A stretch of DNA of 64,000 nucleotides from Caballeronia sp. dw_19 (GCF_018449515.1 NZ_JAAVUQ010000020.1:1-64000), one strand, 5' to 3'; numbered from the stretch's first letter, positions 16,820 through 25,885 are shown. Numbers and translations: made by a program. Notes: generated from the sequence alone by a model not told the origin.

Positions 16820-17236
16820 TCAGTCGAGGTTAGACCGTGCATCTTTCACGCTTGCGACTGTAGTCGCAAAACGTTTCTCACCTAGTTCAGCCTTCAAACG
16901 TTTGGTGACTGCGGCGCTCGCGGCATTCAACTGGTCCTTGATTCGCAATGCTTCGCCAGTCGGATGAATCGCGGTCTCACGTCCGTCGGACGCGGTAAGC
17001 CGACGCTCGATAAACATCAACTTCTGCAAACCGTCCAGGGTCCGCGTTGCAGTGGACCGCGAAATGGCGAGTTCAGACGCCAACTCGCTCTGCACGATGC
17101 CAGGCTTCGCCAGCACCGCACGCAGCATGAATCCCTGCGGCGGCGTCAGACCAAACGTCTTGTACGCGTTCGCCCACTCGCGCTCGAGGGTTCGCGCAAG
17201 TGCCGTTGTGTTGAAGTAGATGCAGTGATCGAACAT
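16820..17236 (-). CDS. MarR-family transcriptional regulator
   Basis: 138 residues with a central winged helix-turn-helix: GFMLRAVLAKPGIVQSELAS, ELAISRSTATRTLDGLQKLM and the wing FIERRLTASDGRETAIHPT. Helices at both ends would form the dimer interface. A TTCGCTATGCAACTAGT site lies just upstream and a near copy lies between this gene and the downstream tautomerase gene, which suggests autoregulation and control of both genes. Ligand unknown. Confidence 0.92.
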   Translation of the reverse strand: MFDHCIYFNTTALARTLEREWANAYKTFGLTPPQGFMLRAVLAKPGIVQSELASELAISRSTATRTLDGLQKLMFIERRLTASDGRETAIHPTGEALRIKDQLNAASAAVTKRLKAELGEKRFATTVASVKDARSNLD

Positions 17237-17259
17237 GAAAACACTCTAGGAGAAAATGA

Positions 17260-17276
17260 TTCGCTATGCAACTAGT
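17260..17276 (-). promoter_or_regulatory. Candidate MarR operator, site 1
   Basis: TTCGCTATGCAACTAGT, 24 bases before the marR start, including the start of a perfect AACTAGTT palindrome (17270-17277). Nearly the same 17 bases recur at 16792-16808. Confidence 0.4.
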
Positions 17277-17446
17277 TTTCGATTTTCCGATATGCAATGC
17301 GAAAGCTAATTGACAGCATTTAGTGTCTCGCCGCGCCTTACCAATCCTTACCAAATATTTCACAAAACTTTCTTGAAGCATCTTCAGACTGGCGTCCGCG
17401 ATGCAACGAAAACGTTTGCGCGTATCCCCCGACAAGCGGAGACAGC

Positions 17447-17713
17447 ATGAAACGAACCGCGATATTGGCACTAATGGCATCAGCAACGATGGCGCTCACC
17501 GCCTGCGGACCAGACGATCAGGCAAGCGTCAGCGACACGCAAGCCTCGGCCAACTCGTCATTGCCGGCCAGCGCCGTCGAGCCGCTCATGCTGGCCGCAC
17601 CAACCGATGGCCAGGCCGCGAGCAGTCCCATTGCGGCCGCTCAGGCAAGCCTCGCGTTGGATGCGCAGCAGGTCACACCCGTCCTTCATTCCGCGCCTGA
17701 CGCTTCCGAGTGA
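17447..17713 (+). CDS. Small putative lipoprotein
   Basis: 88 residues starting MKRTAILALMASATMALTAC. The LTAC lipobox gives a lipid-anchored cysteine after a short signal. The mature part is low-complexity, rich in Ala, Ser, Gln and Pro, with no recognised domain. A GGAGAC ribosome site precedes the ATG. The following gene, a phospholipase C, begins 105 bases downstream on the same strand; any functional link is speculative. Confidence 0.7.
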   Translation: MKRTAILALMASATMALTACGPDDQASVSDTQASANSSLPASAVEPLMLAAPTDGQAASSPIAAAQASLALDAQQVTPVLHSAPDASE

Positions 17714-17818
17714 CGCCGCAAGCGACGCGCTCCAGTGAATAAAAATCCCCATTCCGATCGAGTCCTTCGACCGGGACGGCATTGCTGCACCTATCATGAC
17801 GCCACGAGGTGAATCAAA

Positions 17819-19951
17819 ATGACGTTGAATAGCCGCCGCCGTTTCTTGCAGACCGTTGCTACTTCAGCCGGCGCCGCCGCCGCGTTGACGGTGTTCCCCG
17901 AATCGATTCGCAAAGCGCTCGCCATTCCGGCGTCACGGCGCACCGGATCGATCAACGACGTTGAACACATTGTTGTGTTCATGCAGGAGAACCGTTCCTT
18001 CGATCACTACATGGGCCACATGCGAGGTGTACGCGGATACAACGACCGCTTCCCGATCGCGTTGCCCAGCGGTCAGCCGGTATGGTTCCAGCCGTCGAAG
18101 GAAGACCCAACGAAGCCAGTGCTGCCGTTTCATCTGAATACGCTGACGACCAGCGCTCAGTGCATTGGCGATCTGGATCACTCGTGGTATCCGACTCACT
18201 ACGCGATCAATAACGGCCGTTACGATCAGTGGCCTGCGTACAAGACGGACATGACGATGGGTTATCACCTGCGCAGCGACATTCCGTTTCACTACGCGCT
18301 TGCTGATGCCTTCACCGTCTGCGATGCCTACTTCTGCTCGCTCGCCGGCCCGACGCATCCGAACCGCGCGTACCTCATGACGGGCATGGTCGATCCAACC
18401 GGCACGCAAGGCGGTCCGCTGCTCGACAACAACGACTATGTGGATGGCGACGGTCCGCCGCAGTATCAGTTGCTCTCGTGGACGACCTATCCGGAACGTC
18501 TGGAAGCGGCCGGTATTTCGTGGCAGATCTACCAGCAGGGCCTGACCGGCGCCGACCCGCTGAACGGCAATTACGGCACCAACATCCTGCAGAATTTTGT
18601 GAACATCATCAATGCGCCACAAGGCTCTTCACTACAGTTGCGCGCGAACGCCGTGCGTACGATCGACGACCTGAAAGCCGACGTGCTGGCGAACCAATTG
18701 CCGCAAGTATCGTGGTTGTGTCCGCCCGCAGCGTACTCGGAGCATCCGAAATACACGCCGGCTTACGGGGCAGAATACACGTCGCAGATTCTCGATGCGC
18801 TAACGGCTAACCCCGAGGTCTGGAGCAAGACCGTGCTGTTCGTCATGTACGACGAGAACGACGGTTTCTTCGACCACCTTGTGCCGCCGCAGCCGCCCAT
18901 GTCGCGCTCACAAGGCTTGTCGACGGTGACAACCGAAGGCGAACTCCATACGGTCGTCAATCCGGGACGGGGTGGCAGCTACACCGCCGACGGCCTGCCG
19001 TACGGCCTCGGCCCGCGCGTGCCCATGACGGTTGTTTCACCCTGGACCAAGGGTGGTTTCGTTTGCTCGCAGGTGTTCGATCACACGTCGGTGATTCGTT
19101 TTATCGAAACACGCTTTGGGGTGGTGGAGCCGAACATTACGCCGTGGCGTCGCGCGGTATGCGGCGACCTGACTACGGTCTTTGATTTCCGCACGCCCGA
19201 CGCGCAGATGCCGGTGCTGCCCGACACCAGCAACTACAAGACGATTGCGGACAATCAATGCGCCACGCAACCGGCTCCGACGGTGCCGGCCGTACCTGGC
19301 GTGATTGATCCGCAGGAGCCCGGTACGCGCTTCGCTCGCGCGCTGCCCTACGAGTTGTATGTACAAAGCAGTCTCAATGCGGGCAACAGGCAATTTACGC
19401 TTCATTTCGCCAATACTGGCTCGCAGGGCGCGCACTTCTATGTCTATTCATCGAACCGTACTGACGGTCCGTGGCGCTATACGGTTGAAGCGGGCAAGAC
19501 CTTGCGCGACAGCTTCGACATCAACAGAACGGCGGGCATCTATGCGTTCACGGTCTATGGTCCGAACGGATTCGTGCGCGAGTTTACCGGTACGTTGACG
19601 CCGCCGGGGAGCAGCAGTGTGTCCAATCCGCCGGCTGCCCCTGAACTGGCGGCGCAATACGATGTCGCGAACGGCAATGTGTCCCTGCAGTTCACGAACC
19701 GGGGCCGTGGTATTGCGCGCTTATCGGTGGTCGATAATGCCTACGGTGCTCGGCCGCGTCCGGTGTTGGTACCGTCGTTGGGGTTCATCGAAGAGTCGTG
19801 GATTCTTGCCGCGAGTCATCATTGGTATGACCTGAGCGTCACCAGCAACGACGATCCGACGTTCTTGCGTCGTCTTGCGGGTCATGTTGAAAACGGGCGG
19901 CCCAGTATTAGCGATCCGGCTGCGGTTGCGCCGGTGACTGTGCTGGATTAA
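17819..19951 (+). CDS. Phosphocholine-specific phospholipase C
   Basis: 710 residues. The N-terminus NSRRRFLQTVATSAGAAAAL is a twin-arginine export signal. The catalytic domain of the acid-phosphatase-like PLC family follows: EHIVVFMQENRSFDHYMGHM, FTVCDAYFCSLAGPTHPNR, LFVMYDENDGFFDHLVPP and SQVFDHTSVIRFIETRFGV. Two C-terminal DUF756 beta domains run from about residue 500 to the end. The enzyme should be exported folded and hydrolyse phosphatidylcholine or sphingomyelin-type substrates. Its stop codon lies just before the second repeat element and the C-terminus looks intact. Confidence 0.93.
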   Translation: MTLNSRRRFLQTVATSAGAAAALTVFPESIRKALAIPASRRTGSINDVEHIVVFMQENRSFDHYMGHMRGVRGYNDRFPIALPSGQPVWFQPSKEDPTKPVLPFHLNTLTTSAQCIGDLDHSWYPTHYAINNGRYDQWPAYKTDMTMGYHLRSDIPFHYALADAFTVCDAYFCSLAGPTHPNRAYLMTGMVDPTGTQGGPLLDNNDYVDGDGPPQYQLLSWTTYPERLEAAGISWQIYQQGLTGADPLNGNYGTNILQNFVNIINAPQGSSLQLRANAVRTIDDLKADVLANQLPQVSWLCPPAAYSEHPKYTPAYGAEYTSQILDALTANPEVWSKTVLFVMYDENDGFFDHLVPPQPPMSRSQGLSTVTTEGELHTVVNPGRGGSYTADGLPYGLGPRVPMTVVSPWTKGGFVCSQVFDHTSVIRFIETRFGVVEPNITPWRRAVCGDLTTVFDFRTPDAQMPVLPDTSNYKTIADNQCATQPAPTVPAVPGVIDPQEPGTRFARALPYELYVQSSLNAGNRQFTLHFANTGSQGAHFYVYSSNRTDGPWRYTVEAGKTLRDSFDINRTAGIYAFTVYGPNGFVREFTGTLTPPGSSSVSNPPAAPELAAQYDVANGNVSLQFTNRGRGIARLSVVDNAYGARPRPVLVPSLGFIEESWILAASHHWYDLSVTSNDDPTFLRRLAGHVENGRPSISDPAAVAPVTVLD

Positions 19952-20033
19952 GGACGCAGGCGGTTATTTTTCGCTCGCGCCGGTGGACGGGGTTGGGGTT
20001 CGGGTGGGTTTGGGGTTAGTGGGCGGGGTTAGT

Positions 20034-21050
20034 GCTGGGGTGGTCGGGTCTGGGGTTAGCGGTCGGGGTTGATGCCGGGTTGATGCCGGGTTGATGCTTT
20101 CGGCCGTGGTGGTCTGCGAGAGTCGGATTTTCTCTTTACCACTATTAGCCACTGTGCGTGGCGGCACGTCATTTCTTTGTCCAAAGCGACAAAGAAACGA
20201 AGCAAAGAAAACGCTTTCAACCACGCTACCCTAAGTGTCCACAGCGTGCAGTTTCTATTCATAGGTGCCCCAAAAGCACGGTGCTCGCCAGAGCCACGGA
20301 TGTTTGAACCCCTCCTTCTCCGAACACGGATACCCACACGCTTCGCCACCAGTGATTGAACCTGCCCAAGGAGCACCCCGCGCTATCCGCGGACGACCGA
20401 CCACCGAATTTGTACGCGCCTCGAACCATGTCGCCAACCCTGCTGGAAACGAGGTCGCGAAGATGCGTAAGGCCGTAACCGACGAACATAGCTGCACAGA
20501 ACACGCCGCCAATTCACAAAAACTGAAGCAGTAAACACAAACACGCATCAAGCCGTGGCCTATGAATACGGTCGCACAGACCAGATAGCTAACCCGTCAA
20601 AAAACCGCAGCCGTAAATATCTGTAAGGCCGCGCGGGTTCCTTGGCAATGGTGCTTGCCCGAGAGCGTACGGGGCGAAGCGTGTTCGTGTCAGGATTCGC
20701 GAGAAGGAGGGGTTCACACATCGGTGGCTCTGGCGAGCACCGTGCTTTTGGGGCACCTATGAATAGAAACTGCACGCTGTGGACACTTAGGGTAGCGTGG
20801 TTGAAAGCGTTTTCTTTGCTTCGTTTCTTTGTCGCTTTGGACAAAGAAATGACGTGCCGCCACGCACAGTGGCTAATAGTGATAAAGAGAAAATCCGACT
20901 CTCGCAGACCACCACGGCCGAAAGCAGCAACCCGGCATAGACCCCGACCGCTAACGCCGAAAGCACCAACCCAGCATCAACCCCGACCGCTAACTCCGAA
21001 AGCACCAACCCAGCATCAACCCCGACCACTAACCCCAAAACCGCCCCCCA
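20034..21050 (+). repeat. Long inverted-repeat element, copy 2
   Basis: Left arm about 20034-20320 and right arm about 20701-21050, inverted, with a 380-base spacer. The hairpin TTTCTTTGTC-N6-GACAAAGAAA is intact in both arms (left one from 20172). The extra TTTCGCTCGCGCCGGTGGAC block at 19969-19988 lies outside the left arm and is shared with the end of the lysR gene at 14350. The left edge has a triplicated GGTTGATGCC; the right edge has three 39-bp units. The spacer is more diverged from copies 1 and 3 than those are from each other. On its right it abuts a ThrRS-like fragment lacking its N-terminus. Confidence 0.9.
20920..21036 (+). repeat. 39-bp tandem repeat, three units
   Basis: Units start at 20920, 20959 and 20998 with GAAAGCA(C/G)CAACCC, exactly 39 bases apart, at the outer end of element copy 2. 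Copies 1 and 3 carry two and one unit at the same place, so the number varies between loci. Confidence 0.9.
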
Positions 21051-21065
21051 GCACTGCCCCCCACT

Positions 21066-21332
21066 GTGGGTTATGGACAACGCGTGATGAACTTGCTTGA
21101 TGAAGCTGGACTAAGGGCGGTGTTCGACGACAGGCCTGAGCGGCTTGAACGGAAGATCGTCGATGCACGCGAACAGCGAATCCCCATATTTATCACGGTG
21201 GGCCCACGCGACCAGCGCGACGAGACGGTGTCGCTGCGACTTCGGGACGGAACGCAAAACACCTTCCCGATACGCGAGGGCGTTGAACACTTGCGTGAGA
21301 TGAGCCGGACGCCCGCGAAAGCCCGATCGTAA
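21066..21332 (+). pseudogene. C-terminal fragment of a threonyl-tRNA synthetase-like protein
   Basis: 88 codons reading YGQRVMNLLDEAGLRAVFDD, RPERLERKIVDAREQRIPIF, ITVGPRDQRDETVSLRLRDG. This matches the class IIa anticodon-binding domain, closest in pattern to ThrRS (RxEKIxxKIxxAxxQxIPYxxVVG, TVSVRxRDG). The catalytic domain is missing: the sequence becomes repeat element just before the GTG at 21066. It is most simply the tail of a ThrRS paralogue cut by the element. A free-standing anticodon-binding protein is possible but there is no ribosome site before the GTG. Confidence 0.6.
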
Positions 21333-21444
21333 AAATAGGGGAGGAACTGCGACGGGCTCTTTCCCTGACACGCGCTTGCCGCGCACCCCGCCGCCCGGCC
21401 GCCATTTGGCCCGACCCCAAGGGTTTCCCCTTATCAATTCCCGC

Positions 21445-21473
21445 TTGACCATCATAATATGACGTCTTAAATT
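21445..21473 (+). promoter_or_regulatory. Sigma-70 promoter for the GntR operon
   Basis: TTGACC (21445-21450), a 17-base spacer and TAAATT (21468-21473) in an AT-rich stretch, followed directly by repeats that could bind the GntR repressor. Confidence 0.6.
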
Positions 21474-21476
21474 ATG

Positions 21477-21519
21477 TACATGTTCCTACATGTTCTTTTT
21501 AAAGGTTCATAAAAAGAAC
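21477..21519 (+). promoter_or_regulatory. Operator repeats upstream of gntR
   Basis: Two direct TACATGTTC repeats ten bases apart (21477-21485, 21487-21495) run into a perfect inverted repeat GTTCTTTTT-N10-AAAAAGAAC (21492-21519). They sit at the predicted transcription start, where a repressor would block initiation. The GntR protein encoded next is the obvious candidate. Confidence 0.55.
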
Positions 21520-21657
21520 AAGCAACCAGGACTAAGGCAACGTCGATGATTGAATCTTTCAATCACGCTTCGTGTGCCGTTTTTTAGCAAAACATGTGCA
21601 TACTTGTGCTTTTTCAGGGACTGGACCTTCCAATCTCATCGGCACAGGAGTCACACC

Positions 21658-22392
21658 ATGGTTAAACGAGCAGTAAAAACCGCAGAGGTCGGGCGCTCGA
21701 AGGCACATATGGTTGCCGCCACGATCGAGCAGGACATCCTCACCGGGCGTCTGCCGTTCGGGCAGCAACTCGAAAGCGAGAATGAGCTGGTCGAGCGTTT
21801 TGCGGTCAGCCGCAACACCGTACGCAAGGGGTTGGATCTTCTGACCAGCGGCGGTTTGATTACGCGCAAGGGGGGTATCGGCTCGTTCGTGACGTTCAAT
21901 GGTCAGGCGATTGACGGGACGCTCGGCTGGACCACTGCGATAGAAAAAGTGGGCGGCGGCGCGCAGACCCGTTTGCTGCAGATTGCGCTGATCGAAGACG
22001 AGACGCTTGCGCAGGAGTTGAAGCTTGAGCGCACGGCCTTCGTGGCGATCGACCGGATGCGCGTGATCGGCGCCGACGCTGAGGCGCAGTGCATTTCGCT
22101 CGAACGCAGCCGCTTGCCGTTCAACGACGACCTCGCGGCGTTGCCGCTGGAAGGGCTGGTGGGCGGCTCGCTGAACCGGACGTTGATCGAGCACGGCATG
22201 GTGCCGCATCACGGCGAACAGTGGGCCGAAGTGGTCGGTCTGGAAGCGGCCGATGCACGCTTGCTCAAGCGTCGCGCCGGCACCTCGTTCCTGCGTTCGC
22301 GACGGCTCACGCGGGATCGGGATGAACGGATTATCGAGTATGTCGTGAGCTTGCTGGACCCGGCTTTTTTTGCACTACACCTGGAATTCTGA
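21658..22392 (+). CDS. GntR-family regulator with UTRA domain (HutC subfamily)
   Basis: 244 residues from the ATG at 21658, which has an AGGAG site; the frame is open earlier but lacks similarity there. The winged helix-turn-helix reads GRLPFGQQLESENELVERFA, VSRNTVRKGLDLLTSGGLIT; the C-terminal UTRA ligand domain ends in VVSLLDPAFFALHLEF. Its stop overlaps the next start (TGATG), so it heads an operon with an ADP-ribosylglycohydrolase, a permease and a sugar kinase. E. coli YegW occupies the same role beside yegTUV. It probably represses its own operon through the repeats at 21477-21519 until a nucleoside-like ligand binds. Confidence 0.92.
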   Translation: MVKRAVKTAEVGRSKAHMVAATIEQDILTGRLPFGQQLESENELVERFAVSRNTVRKGLDLLTSGGLITRKGGIGSFVTFNGQAIDGTLGWTTAIEKVGGGAQTRLLQIALIEDETLAQELKLERTAFVAIDRMRVIGADAEAQCISLERSRLPFNDDLAALPLEGLVGGSLNRTLIEHGMVPHHGEQWAEVVGLEAADARLLKRRAGTSFLRSRRLTRDRDERIIEYVVSLLDPAFFALHLEF

Positions 22393-23429
22393 TGTCTTCG
22401 TCTTTGCTTTTGAATCACCCCACATTGGCGGATCGCGCACGCGGCGCCTTCTACGGTCTTGCACTCGGCGACGCGTTCGGCATGCCGACCCAGGCACTCA
22501 GCCGCGAGCGCATCGTCGAGCAGTTTGGACGGATCGACAAGCTGGAAAACGCGTTTCCGGATCAACCGATTGCGCCGGGTCTTCGGGCTGGCTCCATCAC
22601 TGACGACACGGAACAAGCGGTCCTCGTTGCGCATTTGCTGGCCGATGGCCACGGCAAGATCGAACCGATGGCGTTTGCGCATGCGTTGATCGAATGGGAA
22701 GCGTCCATGAAGGCGCGCGGTTCGCTCGATCTGCTCGGACCATCGACGAAACAGGCCATCGTGCGCATTGCCGCCGGTGAAGACCCTCTGCGCACGGGCC
22801 GTTTTGGTACGACCAACGGCGCAGCCATGCGCGTGACGCCAGTCGGGATTGCGTTCGACCTGAGGCGCCATGACCAGTTTATCGATGCCGTCGTGCAGTC
22901 GTGTGTCGTGACGCATAACACCACGCTTGGCATTTCGAGCGCGGCGGCGGTGGCGGCAGCGGTATCGGCCGGACTGAATGGCGCGAGCCTGGTTGAAGCG
23001 CTGGAAGCGGGCATTTCGATGGCCGAGGCTGCCGACAGCCGTGGCTTCTGGGTGGCGGGCGGGCGCATTGCGCCGCGCATTCGCCATGCCCGTGAGCTGA
23101 TGCGCAATTGCGCCGGGCACGAGGTGGCGGACACGATCTACGACGTGATCGGTACGTCGGTGGCATCGCAGGAATCGGTCGTGGCGACCTTCGCGCTGGC
23201 CTTTGATCTGGATACATGTGACAGCACGATCGAAGCCGCCCTGGGGGCTGCAGCGAGCCTGGGCGGAGACACCGACACGATCGCCGCCATGCTTGGTGCG
23301 ATCCTCGGCGCGTGCGCGGGTTACGACGCGTTGCCGGCCGGTCCCATCGAAACCATTCGCCGCGTGAATTCGCTCGATCTCGAGCCGCTGGTCGACCGTT
23401 TGCTTGGACTGCGCGCTGCGACTGCCTGA
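22392..23429 (+). CDS. ADP-ribosylglycohydrolase-family protein (YegU-like)
   Basis: 345 residues of the DraG/ARH fold. Metal-binding motifs are present: GLALGDAFGMPTQ near the start, SITDDTEQA (about 75) and LGGDTDTIAAMLGAILGA near the end, giving the acidic residues that hold two Mg ions. The fold hydrolyses N- or O-glycosidic bonds to ribose. Its position between a GntR regulator and a nucleobase-type permease plus a PfkB kinase suggests a small nucleoside-like substrate rather than ADP-ribosylated protein. E. coli yegU has the same partners. The start overlaps the gntR stop by one base, indicating translational coupling. Confidence 0.88.
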   Translation: MSSSLLLNHPTLADRARGAFYGLALGDAFGMPTQALSRERIVEQFGRIDKLENAFPDQPIAPGLRAGSITDDTEQAVLVAHLLADGHGKIEPMAFAHALIEWEASMKARGSLDLLGPSTKQAIVRIAAGEDPLRTGRFGTTNGAAMRVTPVGIAFDLRRHDQFIDAVVQSCVVTHNTTLGISSAAAVAAAVSAGLNGASLVEALEAGISMAEAADSRGFWVAGGRIAPRIRHARELMRNCAGHEVADTIYDVIGTSVASQESVVATFALAFDLDTCDSTIEAALGAAASLGGDTDTIAAMLGAILGACAGYDALPAGPIETIRRVNSLDLEPLVDRLLGLRAATA

Positions 23430-23501
23430 CGCGCTTTAACGTGCTTTAACGCATTTTTCGCAGCACCCCGCTGTACCCTTTAATCTGGAGATCGGACTCA
23501 G

Positions 23502-24941
23502 ATGGCTTCGTCACGCACGTCAAACAGCGCTCGCCGGGTCGAGACGCGTGGTATCGAACCTGTACCGGAAGGCGAATGTCATGGGCATCCGCTGCAGCTT
23601 TTCTGGGTCTGGTTCGCCGCCAACATCAGCATCCTTGGACTGCCGCTCGGCGCGACGCTGGTTGCTTTCCAGCATCTCGCGATCTGGCAGGCGGCGCTTG
23701 TCGCGGTGATCGGCGCGGCGGGATCGTTTGCGATCGTCGGCGTGATCTCGATTGCGGGGCGGCGCGGGCATGCGCCGAGTCTCACGCTGTCGCGTGCGAT
23801 CTTCGGCGTGCGCGGCAACATTGGGCCGACCATCGTCTCGCTGTTGTCACGGCTCGGCTGGGAGACCGTCAACACGACCACCGCGGCGTACGTGCTGCTG
23901 TCGCTTGCAACCATCGTGTTCGGCACGCCCGCTGAAGCCAGGAACGCACCGGTACTGACGCTCGTGTTCATCGCCGTGTTCGTGGTGCTGACGTTGATCG
24001 TGTCAGGACTCGGTCACGCTACGCTGCTCGTGATCCAGAAATGGTCCACCTATGTCTTCGGCGTGCTCAACTTGCTGGTGGCCGGCTTTCTCGTGACGGC
24101 GATCGACTGGCATGCTGTGTTCAACGCGACGCCCGCGCCGTTGAGCGCCGTCATTATCGGTATTGGCACGATTGCAGCAGGTACGGGGATTGGCTGGGCC
24201 AATGCGGGCGCCGATATGTCGCGCTATCAGGCGCCTGCGGTCAAGGGACCGGCGCTGGTGGCGTCCGCTGCGTTCGGCGCGGGCATTCCGCTGATCCTTC
24301 TCGTCACGCTCGGCGCGCTGCTGTCGGTTGGCAACGATCATCTCGCGTCGGCTACGGACCCGATCGCCGCGATCCGCGAAATGTTGCCACCATGGATGGC
24401 TATTCCATACCTGATCACAGCGTTCGGCGGCTTGCTGCTGTCCAATTACCTGTCCGTGTATTCGGCCGGTTTGACGACACTCACGCTTGGCCTGAAGGTG
24501 AAGCGCGTGCAGGCGGTGGTGGTCGACGTCGTGGTGATCTTCACGGGTTCGATCTACTTCATGCTGATTGCCGGGAGCTTCTATGGTCCGTTCATCGGTT
24601 TCATTTCACTGCTGGCGGTGCCTATCACGGCGTGGGTCGGTATCTTCGTGGTGGATCTGATTCATCGCCAGGAATATTCCCCGGCCGACTTGCTCGATGT
24701 CTCTCCGCGTAGCGCGTACTGGTACAAAGGCGGCATTGAATGGCGTGCGTTCGGTACGTGGGCACTGGCGATCGTGCTTGGTTTTTGTTTCATCTCCACG
24801 GGTGCGATCCACGGCATTTTCGCGGACTCCTGGTTCGGACGTAATGGCCTCGGATGGATCGTGACGTTCGTGGTGGCCGCAGGCATGTATGCGCTTCTGG
24901 GCGGCGCGCGCGGTACGGCCAAACGTTGGAAGACAGCATGA
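23502..24941 (+). CDS. NCS1-family nucleobase/cation symporter
   Basis: 479 residues with about 12 membrane helices. ISILGLPLGATLVAFQHLAI and LSRAIFGVRGNIGPTIVSLL in the first helices, and GWANAGADMSRYQ in the middle, match cytosine/purine/thiamine/allantoin permeases such as CodB. A GGAG site precedes the ATG. Its stop overlaps the start of a PfkB kinase (ATGA). In E. coli the transporter of the matching yeg cluster is an MFS nucleoside permease, so the transporter class has been swapped here. It should import a base or nucleoside by cation symport. Confidence 0.9.
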   Translation: MASSRTSNSARRVETRGIEPVPEGECHGHPLQLFWVWFAANISILGLPLGATLVAFQHLAIWQAALVAVIGAAGSFAIVGVISIAGRRGHAPSLTLSRAIFGVRGNIGPTIVSLLSRLGWETVNTTTAAYVLLSLATIVFGTPAEARNAPVLTLVFIAVFVVLTLIVSGLGHATLLVIQKWSTYVFGVLNLLVAGFLVTAIDWHAVFNATPAPLSAVIIGIGTIAAGTGIGWANAGADMSRYQAPAVKGPALVASAAFGAGIPLILLVTLGALLSVGNDHLASATDPIAAIREMLPPWMAIPYLITAFGGLLLSNYLSVYSAGLTTLTLGLKVKRVQAVVVDVVVIFTGSIYFMLIAGSFYGPFIGFISLLAVPITAWVGIFVVDLIHRQEYSPADLLDVSPRSAYWYKGGIEWRAFGTWALAIVLGFCFISTGAIHGIFADSWFGRNGLGWIVTFVVAAGMYALLGGARGTAKRWKTA

Positions 24942-25885
24942 CGCAAAGAGACTCACAGCAGGCATCGAGATTGATTCATACGGGGCAGGTGATTGTCGAT
25001 CTGGTCATGCAGATCGATACGCTGCCCGCGCCCGGTGGCGACGTGCTTGCGCACAACGCAAGCTTCGAAGTAGGCGGCGGTTTCAACGTAATGGCGGCAG
25101 CGCGGCGCAGCGGCATGCGCGTGGTGTATCCGGGCGGTCATGGACATGGCCGTTTCGGCGACATGGCGCGTCAGGCGTTAGCGCAGGAAGGCGTGGAGAT
25201 TGCGGGGCCGGAGGTCGCGGACCGGGACACGGGCTTGTGCGTCGCCATTGTCGATGCATCCGCCGAGCGCACGTTCGTCTCGCACATGGGGGCGGAAAGC
25301 GTGCTCGAGCGGCACGTGCTTGATGCGCTCTCGGTGAACGCGCGCGATATTGTTTATGTCAGCGGTTATAGCCTGATGCTTGCGGACAAGGGCTCTGTGC
25401 TTGTCGACTGGCTTGAGCATTTGCCTTCTGAAACGCGGGTGGCTTTTGATCCGGGACCGCTTGTCGATGCTATCGATGCAACGTTGCTTGCGCGCATGCT
25501 GGCCGTCGTATCAATCTGGACGAGCAACCGGGTTGAGGCGTTGCGTTTCGCCAATACCGACAATTTCGATGCAGCGTTCGACTCGATCATCGCGCGGTTA
25601 AGAACCGGCGCGCTCGCAATCGTGCGCGATAGCGCTTCCGGCTGTCATCTGCGCGTGGGTGAAACACGCGACCATGTGCCGGGTTTCGCAGTAAAAGCGG
25701 TCGACACCAATGGTGCCGGCGACGCTCACGCGGGCGTGTTCCTGGCCGTACTTGCCACTGGTGCCGACGCACGAGCGGCGGCTCGTCGCGCGAACGCTGC
25801 GGCGGCGATTGCGGTGACGCGTTACGGACCGGCAACGTCACCGGATGCGGCGGAAATCGATGCGTTCATGGCATCGGTTGCTTAG
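24938..25885 (+). CDS. PfkB-family carbohydrate/nucleoside kinase (YegV-like)
   Basis: 315 residues from the ATG that overlaps the permease stop. The ribokinase fold is shown by the N-terminal GGGFNVMAAARRSGM and the C-terminal anion hole and catalytic base in VDTNGAGDAHAGVFLA (Asp of GAGD). It should phosphorylate a sugar or nucleoside with ATP. As the last gene of the operon it fits a route in which the imported substrate is cleaved by the glycohydrolase and the released sugar, or the intact nucleoside, is phosphorylated. The precise substrate is not visible. Confidence 0.9.
   Translation: MTQRDSQQASRLIHTGQVIVDLVMQIDTLPAPGGDVLAHNASFEVGGGFNVMAAARRSGMRVVYPGGHGHGRFGDMARQALAQEGVEIAGPEVADRDTGLCVAIVDASAERTFVSHMGAESVLERHVLDALSVNARDIVYVSGYSLMLADKGSVLVDWLEHLPSETRVAFDPGPLVDAIDATLLARMLAVVSIWTSNRVEALRFANTDNFDAAFDSIIARLRTGALAIVRDSASGCHLRVGETRDHVPGFAVKAVDTNGAGDAHAGVFLAVLATGADARAAARRANAAAAIAVTRYGPATSPDAAEIDAFMASVA

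Noticed and set aside
20034..21050. Insertion sequence with transposase
   Set aside because: No DDE, serine or tyrosine recombinase motif in any frame of the spacers or arms; only a non-autonomous element can be argued.
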